This document shows positions 49,601-60,876 of a stretch of DNA of 64,000 nucleotides, in pieces. The DNA is from Anisakis pegreffii (taxonomy: Eukaryota > Nematoda > Chromadorea > Rhabditida > Anisakidae). Made by a program: the position numbers and the translations under genes. The notes under the pieces are model-generated. The model did not search any database. It was not told the origin of the DNA and was given only the letters and a program-made list of their open reading frames with translations. Where the stretch lies: assembly GCA_035041965.1 (NCBI GenBank), contig JAPYMA010002832.1, positions 1 through 64,000 of the forward strand. Reading direction: 5' to 3'. Position 1 is the first letter of the stretch; every line of letters begins with the position of its first letter.

Positions 49601-52600
49601 ATAATGAGAGGCTGATAGGATGATAAGTTGATAGGATCATCAAGTTATATTCAGCCAGAATATGTGATCATTTTGGTTTAGATAGTGACGGATCAGGTAT
49701 GAACCATACGAGGATGGTACCGATAGTGCTAAGTTCGGAATGGCCAACAGCGTTTGCGAATCGCGAGGGCACAGCACATGCTCAAATTGCAATCGCACCT
49801 AATGCACTCTTCCTATTGAATTACGGCAATGAACATGAATCCACATCCACCGCACAACAGCCGTCGTCTAACATTGTAATCGCACCGAATCAAGTATCAT
49901 CCATCGTCCAGCCTAGTCCCATGCACTCCTCTGACAACACTGACAATCAGTTGTCGTCGAATTCTGTTCAGATCACTTCGAACACTCGATCAGATTCGTC
50001 TTCGTCTCAAACCTTGTCGACGTCCTCTAATCAGATTTCGTCTTCATCGAGTAGCATCAATTCATCGCTAAGCACTTCATCTCAGCATCAGTCCGACTCC
50101 TCACATGATTTGCTATCAGCGGGCACTACTTCCAATGAAGTGCTCATGCAACTTCAAAACCAACAGCAACACGAACAACAGTCACAACAAACAAGCAATA
50201 CTGATGATAGAAGCAGCAGCCAAAACAGTAATCGCATTACTGATTCGTTTCATGGCAAATTTGATTTTGAGCATAACATCGACATAACTAGTAAATCTTC
50301 CGCTAATGCTGCTGCCTCAACAGTTTTGAACAGCGGAAGTCAACAAGTCGCTTCCGTTTCAACTAAGGAAACTGATCAGGAATCGAGGCAATCAGTTGAT
50401 TCGTTGAGCGGAGCAAACTCGTCATCCAGAAATGATCGAGTTGATCAGGCCAGCAGAAGTAACGATCGACTAACAATTTCATCTAGCGATCGACTTGCTG
50501 GAAACCATGTCGATGATCATGCGCTCGATATAACTGATCATTCGATGACTTCAACATCTTTTTCTGAGCATAACTTATTAGCATCGAATGCCGATAACCA
50601 CTCACAACAATCCGGTTCAATGACTTCCGAATCCACTCAGCATTCTCACCAGGAAACTGTGCAATCAAACGGTTCGACGGATATCGAAGATATATCGCAA
50701 AAAACAGATCACCAACTTGTAACTGGTACGATGTATCAAACAACTGAAATGCCTACCACTAAGGAATCCATTCCACTGAGGACACCGAACGTTGCTAGTG
50801 AAGCGATAAGTACTCGTACCACTGAGGTGGTGAGTACAACAACAACGATTGCAGTTATACAAAGTAGTGTTGATTCAGCAGCAGCACAAAGCCAGCAGCA
50901 GACTGTGATTACTGCTAATAATGTCAAGGAATCGGTGATTAGTGATAACTCAATAACGTCAAATGGCCAAGCTGATGATAAAGTTGTTGGTCAAGCAACA
51001 AATACCTATGCAGAAAGTCAATCGGCCTCCACTGCTCCAGCAGTATCAAGTTCTGTTGCAGCGCAATCCAGCGTCACAAATGCTCAAGCTTTGCATTCGG
51101 CTTCTTCCACTGATACTCAGGACAAGGCTTCAACAAGCAATTCTCACGTACCGCCGTCTCTCCATGCTGCGCACATCTTCAACGCTTTTTCGTTACAACA
51201 AAAAACTGATAATAATTTGTTAGAATCTCAATCAGTGGTTCACTCGAACGAACATTTGGAATCGTTCAGTCGGTCTGAAACAGCTGCAAGTTCTAATTTG
51301 CAGCAGCAGCAGCAGCAACAGAATCTAGAGCAGTCGATGCCATCTGATATGCCCACATCTTCAACTATTGCCTCGACTTTATCAACAACTACATCAACAA
51401 CCTCAACCACAACTTCATCGCCAACTACGGTAACTTCGACTACTGCCTCAACGATCATCCCAGCTCAACCGGTCAGCTCAACAGGTGGTGTGCTAAATCT
51501 CCATGAAGCACATATCTTCAACGCTCTCTCAACACAAGCAAAACCAGACACCGATAGTACCTCAGCGAAATCACTGGCAAATAGTTACCCGAGTGAGCCT
51601 TCGGTGTCGTCGTCTGGCAGGAGTGAACCGGCAGAAAGTGCACTAGGGGACCTTTATCCAGCCCACACTTTCAATGCTTTCTCATTGGAGCAGAAGTTAG
51701 CCGTAGATAGTAACAACTTAGTGAAGTCCCAAGTCTACGGTATGGATTCTAACGAGCCTTCAGCGTCCTCTTCAACAACTGCAAATGTTGAAAGCACAAT
51801 GTCAAGCCATACTCAAGAGGAGTCGTCATCAGTCGCCAATACATTATTGAATGTGCAACAACCGAATCAATCACAGTCAGGTTCACATTCTTCCGATAGT
51901 GATGGCCACACAGAAGGAACAAATATAGGCTCGGAAACAGGTACACGCAATGTGACTGACTATCTTGCTTGCATATCGATCTATCACTGTCCATTTCATC
52001 TGTATTCGAAACCTCTGCTGTCTCGGGACTTACTTACACTTATGAGAATGAGACTTAATTTATGAAACTTATTCATGAGCTCTTTGACTCTGTCTGTCAA
52101 AGCACTCAGTTTTCAGCACTCCGTACTTCTTTTTCTCACGATAACATCTCCTTTATTATTAGCCTGTTATTTGTAACTTCATCAATTCCACTGGAACTCT
52201 GCAACTAGGAAAGTGATTTTCTGCACGTATCTCCTCTTTACTCACTTATGTATTTCTTCAAGAAACTAAAAACTACGGACACCGTCAGATCGTCACTACA
52301 AATTGAATCTTAATCAGCTCTTATTGGTCTATTTCTATGAACTTGAGCACACTATCACAGTACTATCCCGTCCGCAAAGTCAGTATCTTATATTTTTCAG
52401 GTTCTATTGTTCAGATCACAACTGAAGATGAGTTAACAAAGCTGAAACAAGTTAGAATTGAGCTGCCCATCGACGCACCAAGCACTCTCAGTCCAGTTCT
52501 TGGAGGTATGGGCACAGTACCCACATCTTCATCAGCTACAGTTGAGAATGCACCATTGACTAGCACAACACTACCCATTACCACTGAACCACCCCAAATC

Positions 52601-55600
52601 ACTACAAACACAACATTACCGCCGTCTGAAACTTCACCCATCGCTCAGTATTCCACTCAAATATCACCTAGTGCACAAGAAGCCAGCACGGAAACTCCAC
52701 CTGGTTCCATTGTTACGGCTGTTGAATCCCCATCTAGCACTACAAATGTGCCCAATATACCTACTACCACTAGTACTGCACCTGCATCTACCAGCACCAC
52801 CACATCACCAACGTATCCCACCGCATTGCCTACTTTATCAACGCTAGTCATGAGCGCTCCTGATGAACCGTCAACCGCAGCCAGTTTACCCGCTTTACCC
52901 ACCACCAATGCTGAATCTTCACTTCCTACGTCTCCTCCAAACGCGCCCGATGCATCCTCACCTTCAAAAACATTAGTGTTAACATCCTTACCAATAGCAC
53001 CAGTACAACCAGTAGGAACCCAACCAGAAGTGCCTCCTAGTTTACCTGCTGTACCAGCGCCTGAAATGACTGTGCCTGCCGCAGCACCATCACCAGTACC
53101 AACTTCGTCGGGTGATAGCGAGTCGGTGGCGAGTAGTCAGCAATTCTCGTTGCGTGGTGGCGGTAGTTCGGCACAAAATGGTCTCGAATCGAATGCATTT
53201 TCTTCGTCTTCTTCACTGAACTTCGATCGAAACGCACTTATGAACAACATTAATAATGCACCAGCAGTTCCAACCCAACATCCAGATTTCAACGAACAGC
53301 AATTCAATACCAATCAAAACATTGCTGGTTTGAGCACTCAGCAGAATGCTAACTCTATGACTTCTGATACAGCTGAGAGTGAACGTATCAAGCAGAGTAT
53401 AGCAAACGCTGAGAAGTCAATTGATGAATCCATTGACAGCATGATATCGCAAGTTCTTGCACAAAGTCGCCGAAATCGCCATCATCTGAGAAAGAATATG
53501 CACAATCATCGCGCTATGAATCGCGCACGATCGCGAATGCATGCTACGGGTGACACGGATGCTATCAATGGTATGGAGATCGCAGAGGAAACTGCTGAAT
53601 TGAACGAGATCAACGGTGATCAGAATGATGACAGATCACAAGGTTATTTGGTGTTGTTGATTTCTGAATGATTTTCAGAGTTATGCATTTTGATCGCATT
53701 TCAGTTGCATTTTGGGAAACACTTTTCACACGAATTTCATTGTTTAGCAAGCGATTTGAGTTGATTCTATTTGATTGATAGGGTTTATTTCGCACTTTGT
53801 GTTTTATACGCATGAACAATTTCGTTTGATTTGAACCGTCACATCGTTTATGAAGCGATTTTATCACTGATTATCACTACTGTTCACTCAAAAATGACAC
53901 TCATTCAGCACAATGCAATACGTACTGGTTGCATTCAGTTGGCAATTTTATATTAAAGCCTGATTATTATGGCTGAATTGAATTCACAATTTGCACGATT
54001 TGTCGATCACTTTCTTTATAAAGTCAAACTAAATGTTATTTCTGGTGAACCATTCAATCGCCACAAATATTTTTTGTTATATATCAACAGTATTATTTTG
54101 CCAATTAAATGCATCTCAATGGGGACACTCGATCTACCCCATGATCATATTATTTTATAAACTCGCAAAAATTTCAGAAACCACCAAGAAATTATCATCT
54201 CAGTTAACGTTTCAGGCACTGGAGAGTTCCAAGTAAACACTGAGCTACAGCAACAAGGTGAGGAACTACCAAAGCGAGTCGCCTCAACAATAAATCGTGG
54301 CGATGAAACTGATATTTTTGGACCACCTCAAAAAGTTTCCACCGAGGAGAAACACCGAGTTCAGTTTGCAAAGACTACGTCAGAATCACAGATCGAATAC
54401 GACGATACGTGTGTTCTGGCACCGGATGTAGGACCTTGTTTGGAGTATAATATGCGCTGGTTTTACAATTCTCAGTCGGGTGTTTGCGAGCAGTTCACGT
54501 ATGGTTCGTGCGGTGGTAACACGAATAATTTCATCGATAAACAAACTTGTGAAGCGAAATGCCAATCAGGTTCGTTTCATCTGACATCTGCTTTATTCAG
54601 TTATTTGCTAAGTTACTGTTATTATTCTTATATTATCATCAGTAATTAGCAATGTTTTTATCAATATTATTGCTAATATCATTACTATTTCTGTTGTCGT
54701 TATTGCGACTGTTGCTATTATTAAAATCAAATTTGACTAATTCATATTAATATTGTTGCATTTGAATTGATCTTCCATATCGTTGATAATTTGACCGTTC
54801 ATTTTAAACGGCTGGAGAGTAATCGCATGCGAACACCCGTAGCAGTTTAGTTGTAGATTACTTAGCAATGCGGTTGCAATTTCAGGAAGTGAATCAATAA
54901 AGTCGCAAGTGCCAGAGCGTTGTACAAATCCAAAAGACGAAGGTTTCGGTGGTGGATACAATGTGAAATGGTACTTCAACACCAGGAATCTGAGATGTGA
55001 ACAGATGGTTTACCAAGGTGAAGGTGGTAACGATAATCAGTTCTCATCGCTGGGCGATTGTCAGTCATCTTGTGTTCGTAAGTTATTTTCACTGTTATAT
55101 TTTGAATTTTTAATCCGAAAGAATTCCTTACTCAAACATCCCTTATCTCTCAATCCCAATCCTTAGTCTACGTATTGTTTCACATGGTAGATCTATGAAT
55201 TTCAGCCGTTCAAGGCATCGGTTTCTCACCGAAATCACATTCGTCGATGAAGTCCACTTCAACTATAACTCACTCTCGAAGCGAACATCATCAATCGCAA
55301 CATCAAGCCACTTCATCCACGCTAAGGCATCGCGGCCCAAATAAAACGAAGAAACTCAACGAACAACAGCTCGCTTTCCACGGTACTTCCATTGCGCAGA
55401 CAGGACCGACACACCAATCAATGTAAGCATAGCTCCGCATTTAATTAAGTCTCTTTAGTCGTAAAAAAATGAAAATTTTATTGACGATTGAAAAAATAAA
55501 AATTTCACTGCAGATGGTAAGAATTCCTCCCAAGCAAGTGTCTTCATCGATGAAAGATTGAAAATTTTCAGTTCCGCAAATATCGATGGAGTGAGCGATT

Positions 55601-58600
55601 CAGTTACACAAGAATCGCAATCCTCAGCTGAGGGTAATGAACAACAACAACAGGAAGTTGCTGATAACATGGATAACGCTCAATGGGAGACAATCAAAGA
55701 GGAATATAAAGCAAAACTTTTGAATCGGAAACAAGCTGTTGCCGGAGGAATTAGTGGCGAACGTGTTGGTGTTATAGCGCCATCGCCACCGATGCAAATC
55801 AACTACCAAGGTGATGGGCGAGTGAATAAAGGTAGATTGATAATAGCAATAATAATAACAATAATAGTAAGGTCAATGGTAGGATAACGAGCCGCGTGAG
55901 TTCTGTCTCGGAAAATCGCATATCTGAATGCTACAGGGACAAGCCAATGAAAAATAGTAGTAGGAATGATTTAAGTATAATATAAGTAATGGGAACCAAT
56001 GACAATATCGATAGTAACAAATAATAAACTTCAGACGGAACAGACCAAGTTGAAGAACTGGGTGAAGTGCCGTCAACACAGCATTTAGACCATATTCTCT
56101 CGAGTATCGAAGCTCCACCGCAAACCTCCTCAGAGACCGATGCGTTACCATTCGCCGGAGGGAAACAACAATATCGCGTACCGGTATGCCCGAATGGCTT
56201 GAAGGCAATGCAATATTCTGATGGTAAACCAATCTTATGTTTACCGGGTAAAGACCAATGTCCAACCAGGTCATCGTGCTTCTTCAACGGAATGGACTTC
56301 TTCTGCTGTCCAAACGCTGATGATCCATATGATAAACATATTTTTGGAGGTGTGAATACTTTCATTTGAATTATTTCCATTTAAAGACTTTCATTTGCGT
56401 AACATCGAATCTCTGTACCATAAAAGAGTGACAAATAAATCTGAGTAACGCACAGTGCTTCCAGACGTTGTCAGTATAACAGAAAGAACCAATAAATGAA
56501 AATCATTTGTTGTTCAGATAAAATATTTCAATTCTTCTCCTCCTACAAATACCATTTTTTAAGGATTTGACCTTATTGTCAGATCTAAAAGTAGTGTATG
56601 TGGTTGATCAATTGGCTGATTGAAACGCAATGGTTGTTCGTGAATCGTAAGTAAACGATAAATATTAAAGGATATAACGGTGATGAAGAACGTTACGGCT
56701 ATAAGAAATCCACATCGGTGCTGAACTCGCTCTCAGCAGAAGGCCGAAGACGTGCTCGTCGATCCGCTTCACCAACACCATCGTTCTCGTTGGACCTGAT
56801 CAATCATCCTGTTCGCATCGATGGTTCGTTTCTTTACTTTTCTCTACTCTCCTCTATCAGGGCATCAATTTCACGAATCTCATTATGACAATTTTTTATT
56901 AATGTTTAATTCCACTTTAATTTGGTCATATTTCATCAAAATTAACCAATCCATCGGATTTACATTAATTTCGTTCAACATCATACATTCCGCTGTTATG
57001 AATGTTTATTCAATGACTATGCAATGGTTCATGGATTCTCGTGACAGTGGTGCCGAATGAATAACATCTCAGAATACTGACGTCTCTCTTATCGATATAA
57101 AATATTCAGGAAAAGCACCTCGTCAATACAGCCGTGCCGTGATCAAGACGCGACCAACCAAAATCGATCCTTGCGCTGAGCCGCAGGATAAAGGCGATTG
57201 TGACGAGGCGCATCTGAGATATTTTTATGACAAACGCGCTGACGTATGTCAGATTGTTCTACTACAGTGGTTGCAATGGTAACTCGAACAACTTCGCCAC
57301 CCAGTACGAGTGTGAACAACGCTGTAGGGCCGGTATAAAGTATCAACAGCAACCAGCAGCGCCAGGAACATGCCCTGGTGGAAAGATGCCTCTCGGTGAG
57401 AATGCACCAGTGCTGTGCGGTAATCAAACCGACTCATTCGGTTGCCCAGGTGGTTATTACTGTCGTATGGGACCACCGGATGTTTGCTGCCCGAATGATG
57501 AGATAGGTAAGAGATAATGATGCTTTCTGGTATTCAGTTCATTGATCCTAAGAGTTCTTATCATCACTCTGATCAGGATTATTTTTATTTATTTCTACTG
57601 TTATTACCTGGATTGGCCAGGCTATCAAACGTTTGTAACGTTGCTAGCCGCAATGCCATTGTTTTAGCCTCAATTTACGCCAGTTACTGTTATTTTGGTT
57701 ATTTTATTCATTAATCGCACTGTTATAAGTCACGAAATCCTTTCTGATAACAGTTCGCTTGTTTGCTAATGATTCGTTGTTTAGATCTCGAGAGTATTCT
57801 GCGATCCAGCAAAGAGTCGAAAAATCGCCGTTTCAAGCCAAAAATTGACACAAATCTTCAAACCATCAAAGACACTGAATCCGAGGAATCTCTCGAAGTT
57901 ATTGGCAAAGGCTCGACTTCAAGTGAAGGTTCCTTCCTGTCTTTTCCAGCTTCACTTTTGCCGACTAATCGTTTTATCAGACTATTAATTATTTCTGTTA
58001 TTAGATCGCTCGCCGATGTCGACTCCAGAAGCGATCTGCCCGGATGGATCAGATCCGTTGCTGGATCAAGAGACGGGTATTCCAGTGAAATGTGGTGCAG
58101 GATTTGACGGTCATTCGTTGTGTGCCATCGGATTTTATTGTTCAATCGACGCAGAACATGGTTTGTTTTGTACTGCTCACTCTGATCTGTTCACTCAGTT
58201 CAAAATTCAAAGTTTCCACAAAGAATGCACTTTGAATGTGTGAATGAATGCACTTTGAATGCACTCAACGAAATGAGCCATTTTTCACGGACTCTTGTTA
58301 TACATGTAGTCTTGAAAGCAGTTGAGAAATATTGCTGAAGGGGGAGAAGATCAGTGTACCTAAATGAGCGATTGCCTGAAAACGGTTGAGAGCCACGAAA
58401 TTAAATGTTTGCGTGCAATTGATCCTTCAATGAAAGATATTGCCATTGCGTTTTGCATTAAATAAATTGAGTGTCTCATTTACACCTGTAAACTTGTGGT
58501 TATTACTGTGCTGACAACGAACAATACACGAAAAGTGACATGAGCAGCACTCATGCAAGGCTTATTGATGATTTCACATATAGAATACCGTACCAGCTTA

Positions 58601-60769
58601 GTCTTACATCCTAGCATGTAACAAGTCATTTTATCCTTATTATTACTGTTTTAATATTAATCGTTGCTCTATAATTAAGGACGATTGTGTTGTCCGATGG
58701 GAGTGTTCGGCTCAAAAATACCGCCTCCACCAGCGCTAGCACCTTATTTGGGTATTCGAAGACCTAATCCAGGCGAGGTGATCGAGCGTGGTTCACTACC
58801 GTCAGACCCAAAACCACCACGACTCTCAACACCAAGACCAAGAGTTCAGCTACCTGGTAATCACTTTATTTTGTTTGAACCATTCCCTTTGAAGTCTTAT
58901 AAATATAAAACCTGTATGTGTTCTTCAATATGAATTGCTTTATGTGGGAGCAACTTGAATCTAAAATTTTGAAAGTGTCCATACTTCCATTAGAAAACAA
59001 AAAATTCGATTAATCATAACCATATCATAAGAATAACTTCCTATGCGTGAGCTTGATGCTGACGAACCATGATAATACCAATCATTTTTGTCTGTTGTAT
59101 CAAAAATCAATGACAGCAGTGATCTTTCATTACAGGCATCTAACTATTTTCAAGCGAGAATGAAATTAATGAATGAATTTTAAAAATAACTTTTCAGTTT
59201 ACCTGAAATATTAATACAACAGGTGCTTATTCTTTGAATGATCGTACTGATCATAATCAACAGTCCTATGAAAACCAAATCATTTCAGGATTTAAAACTA
59301 AGTCACCTGTGTTGGCTTCAACCGAAGAACAAACCATAGAGACAAGTGAACCGGAGAAGTATGTCTACAGCACAGAAAGTAGTACTGAACAGACTGAAGC
59401 AATTACCGAAAGTGCAGAGAATGTCAGCGTTGATAACAGTGATACGGATGATAAGGACAGTGATGACAAGAATGCGGCTTCAACCGAACAACAAGCCATA
59501 GAAAACGATGACCTACAGCAGCAGAGCAGTTCTGAAGGCCCCATAGAAGGTGGTCAGTACTTGTTGTTGAGCATTTATGATATGACTGAGGTGGTGTCGT
59601 GCAGTGCGTTTGTTTTTTGGGTGTTGCTCTAATCGTTATTCTTATTGTCATGATTATTATCCCACTCGAAATTTGTAAAAAAATTTTGTTTGGGTTCAAA
59701 TTGTTCCAAATTCAATAAAACAAAAATTTCAGATGATTCAGTTCCAGAGGATGTTCCATATGGAAGAATGATGCTCAAGCCAGCCAACAAAGAACAACTG
59801 AATATGGATAAAGGTTACATTCGTCACCATTGATATACGTACTAATTTATCCTATCGCTCAACCAATATTGTTGTTATCTGAATGCGGTTATCAATGTTT
59901 ACTTATCAGTATATCCATTGACAGGTTATTATCAGCCAACAAACTCAGTCAAATCAACAAGCGATGAACTGAACGATGGTGGCGTTGAAATTGATATCGG
60001 TGATACTCAAGATCCTTTCGACAGTGATAAATCCGATTCTGCAAGTCCGTTCGACAGAAGTAATTGTCAGCTGAAACCGACTGAAGGTATTTTTTCATTC
60101 GTTGATGTTCATCATTGATATGTTTGGTACGGTTGTTGCTATATCAATACCATTATTATGATATTTCTACTCATCATTCATTGCTATCATTATTATTATT
60201 GTCATTATTATTATCGCAATCTCAACTTGATTCTTGTCGGAGAGTGAAGTAATCAGTGTTGTTAACAAACTTAAGGTCGGCCATGCCGTGAAGATGAGGT
60301 ATCGCCAAGAACCAATCTGCAATTTTTCTACAGTCGACGAGACAATAAATGTAAATTGTATTTCTACCGAGGCTGTGGCGGTAATGCGAATCGTTTTGAA
60401 ACGAAACGATTATGTGAATCTGCATGCATGGTTAGTACGGCCAATATTTACCGTGTGATTCGATAGACACGAGTTGATTGACTCAGTCAGTAAACCATCG
60501 CATTCCATATCATTAGCATGATTATGATTCGAAATGTTTTTATTGAAGGATCACTAGATGAAGTCGTTCATATAAAATCTATCATCCATTCTCTGCCTTT
60601 CACGAGTTTTCTCTGAAATAAATTCCTTCCATCCTCATCCACTCAACATTTTCACAATATCAGTTGTTCAATTCATTAACGATTAATCAATTATTTGGTT
60701 CCATACGTAGATATGGCAAATCTAAGACTGTTTTGAAATAAAGTGAGAACGTTATTTCAGGGTGCGTAG
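38736..60769 (+). CDS. mlt-11: Giant secreted multi-Kunitz protein, MLT-11-like
   Basis: Thirty-three exons are proposed, joined in one frame except for one base (see 57253), for about 3,940 residues. The start was chosen for its signal peptide (MQEGTTIALIALAVLQTVLA) and the acceptor just before it. Order: Kunitz 1-2, lustrin repeat 1, Kunitz 3-6, two antistasin-like repeats, Kunitz 7, a Ser/Thr-rich core of about 2,100 residues, Kunitz 8-9, lustrin 2, Kunitz 10, lustrin 3-4, an acidic linker and Kunitz 11. Signal peptide, about ten Kunitz domains, lustrin-type repeats and a long disordered part are what I know of C. elegans MLT-11, a secreted protease-inhibitor-like protein needed for moulting and cuticle; orthology is an inference from architecture. 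It would act in the extracellular cuticle matrix. Twenty-eight of 32 introns are phase 1. The stop is at 60769 if a last 9-base exon is used, otherwise at 60466. Confidence 0.85.
41090..44229 (+). other. MLT-11-like module 2: Kunitz 3-6 with a Thr/Pro linker
   Basis: Exons 41090-41272 (Kunitz 3), 41703-41883 and 42417-42652 (linker), 43080-43262 (Kunitz 4), 43604-43804 (Kunitz 5) and 44041-44229 (Kunitz 6). Kunitz 3-6 each fit in one exon bounded by phase-1 introns. P1 residues are Asp (GPCDRY), Asp (GDCDGH), Lys (GDCKGE) and Ser (GECSGV), so only Kunitz 5 looks like a trypsin-type inhibitor. The linker is rich in Thr, Pro and Glu. The acceptor of the Kunitz 4 exon follows an AAT microsatellite and is atypical (AACAATCCAG). 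Confidence 0.88.
43020..43055. repeat. AAT trinucleotide tract in an intron
   Basis: (TAA)n interrupted by TAG lies just upstream of the Kunitz 4 exon acceptor, in place of the usual pyrimidine stretch. Confidence 0.8.
44470..46018 (+). other. MLT-11-like module 3: two antistasin-like repeats, Pro-rich segment, Kunitz 7
   Basis: Exons 44470-44589, 45068-45289, 45589-45644 and 45868-46018. The first two each encode a short repeat of antistasin type: CDLSRCQLVNDAQGCSFCSC and CAEPCIIFTNRRGCQECVC, where DxxGCxxCxC is the core. The second runs into a Pro/Ser-rich stretch. The 56-base exon supplies the first cysteine of Kunitz 7 (RCTQKV), ending in phase 0, and the next exon supplies the rest (DSGPCKNS ... 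YGGCAGN ... LHC). P1 of Kunitz 7 is Lys. Without the small exon Kunitz 7 would lack Cys1 and the frame would fail. Confidence 0.82.
47447..48799 (+). repeat. Four copies of an FITWDKxPFI motif
   Basis: PAFITWDKDPFIRL at 47447-47500, PAFITSDKNPLIPV at 47863-47914, PAFITWDKDPFIKF at 48259-48310 and PLFITWDKNPFIRL at 48747-48799, each after a Thr/Ser run and usually followed by a Pro and a basic or polar residue. A companion motif, TSESLKNLISSI / TSESLKGLISSI, occurs before copies 1 and 2. They are islands of aromatic, conserved sequence in a rapidly evolving background. Confidence 0.9.
51159..51696 (+). repeat. Three copies of an AHIFNAFS motif
   Basis: LHAAHIFNAFSLQQK at about 51159-51204, LHEAHIFNALSTQAK at about 51498-51543 and LYPAHTFNAFSLEQK at about 51650-51696. 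Spacing is irregular and intervening sequence is low-complexity, so these are selected motifs rather than a simple tandem repeat. Confidence 0.88.
54216..56823 (+). other. MLT-11-like module 5: Kunitz 8, disulfide-deficient Kunitz 9, lustrin 2, furin-like site
   Basis: Exons 54216-54569, 54886-55077, 55206-55422, 55572-55831, 56035-56349 and 56671-56823. Kunitz 8 is complete with Leu at P1 (GPCLEY). Kunitz 9 lacks Cys2 (EGFGGG) and Cys4 (QGEGGN) while keeping Cys1, 3, 5 and 6. A basic linker and an acidic Gln-rich linker follow, then a lustrin-type repeat (VCPNG, then C ... QCPTRSSC ... FFCCP). The 56671 exon holds RRRARR followed by Ser (56745-56762), a strong furin-type cleavage site. An alternative donor exists at 55810 in the same phase. 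Confidence 0.82.
57250..57254 (+). other. Single-base frameshift in Kunitz 10
   Basis: After TGT CAG the frame needed for the conserved FYYSGC only works if one base (about 57253) is skipped. The exon is 397 bases, one more than its phase-1 flanks allow, which independently points to a one-base insertion. A sequencing or assembly indel is the simplest cause; a true mutation would truncate the protein about 900 residues early. Confidence 0.8.
57601..57690 (-). repeat. Dispersed repeat copy inside an intron (inverted)
   Basis: In reverse complement this matches 62670-62770: GGCGTAAATTGAGGCT and TTACAAACGTTTGATAGCCT are shared, followed by GGCCAATCCAGGTAAT. The copies differ by an indel of about 15 bases. 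It lies in the intron between exons 57110-57506 and 57785-57928. Confidence 0.85.
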
Positions 60770-60870
60770 TACCATCATTGTTATGATCATCGTTATCATG
60801 TATTCGGACTCTCAAAGAATATCGTTGAACTGGTATAAACTAGCAAAGGACCTCAGCAAATCGCTAACTT

Positions 60871-60876
60871 AATAAA
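60871..60876 (+). terminator. Poly(A) signal for the MLT-11-like gene
   Basis: AATAAA about 100 bases past the proposed spliced stop. Other AATAAA words lie near 60618 and 60736, so the 3' end may be heterogeneous. Confidence 0.45.

Larger units (their letters stand above)
46266..53642 (+). other. MLT-11-like module 4: Ser/Thr-rich disordered core in three giant exons
   Basis: Exons 46266-49058 (2,793 bases), 49682-51940 (2,259) and 52401-53642 (1,242), all entering and leaving in phase 1. The first two encode Ser-, Thr-, Gln-, His- and Asn-rich sequence with almost no cysteine; the third is Thr/Pro/Ala-rich and ends in a basic, His-containing patch (RRNRHHLRK ... RARSRMH). Such composition suggests a heavily O-glycosylated or phase-separating extracellular spacer. 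Two families of short hydrophobic motifs are repeated inside (separate entries). Poly-Gln runs occur near 51299-51325. Confidence 0.85.
57110..60769 (+). other. MLT-11-like module 6: Kunitz 10 (frameshifted), lustrin 3-4, acidic linkers, Kunitz 11
   Basis: Exons 57110-57506, 57785-57928, 58005-58160, 58680-58856, 59223-59549, 59733-59813, 59925-60086, 60276-60430 and perhaps 60761-60769. Kunitz 10 (GDCDEA, P1 Asp) breaks frame after its third cysteine, then resumes in another frame with FYYSGCNGN. Lustrin 3 (CPGGKMP ... VCCP) follows in the same exon. Lustrin 4 is split between 58005-58160 and 58680-58856 (CPDG ... RLCCP). Then come Pro-rich and Glu/Asp/Ser-rich linkers and Kunitz 11, split after Cys1, with Arg at P1 (RPCRED). 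The tail is either MGA (spliced) or a 12-residue read-through. Confidence 0.8.
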
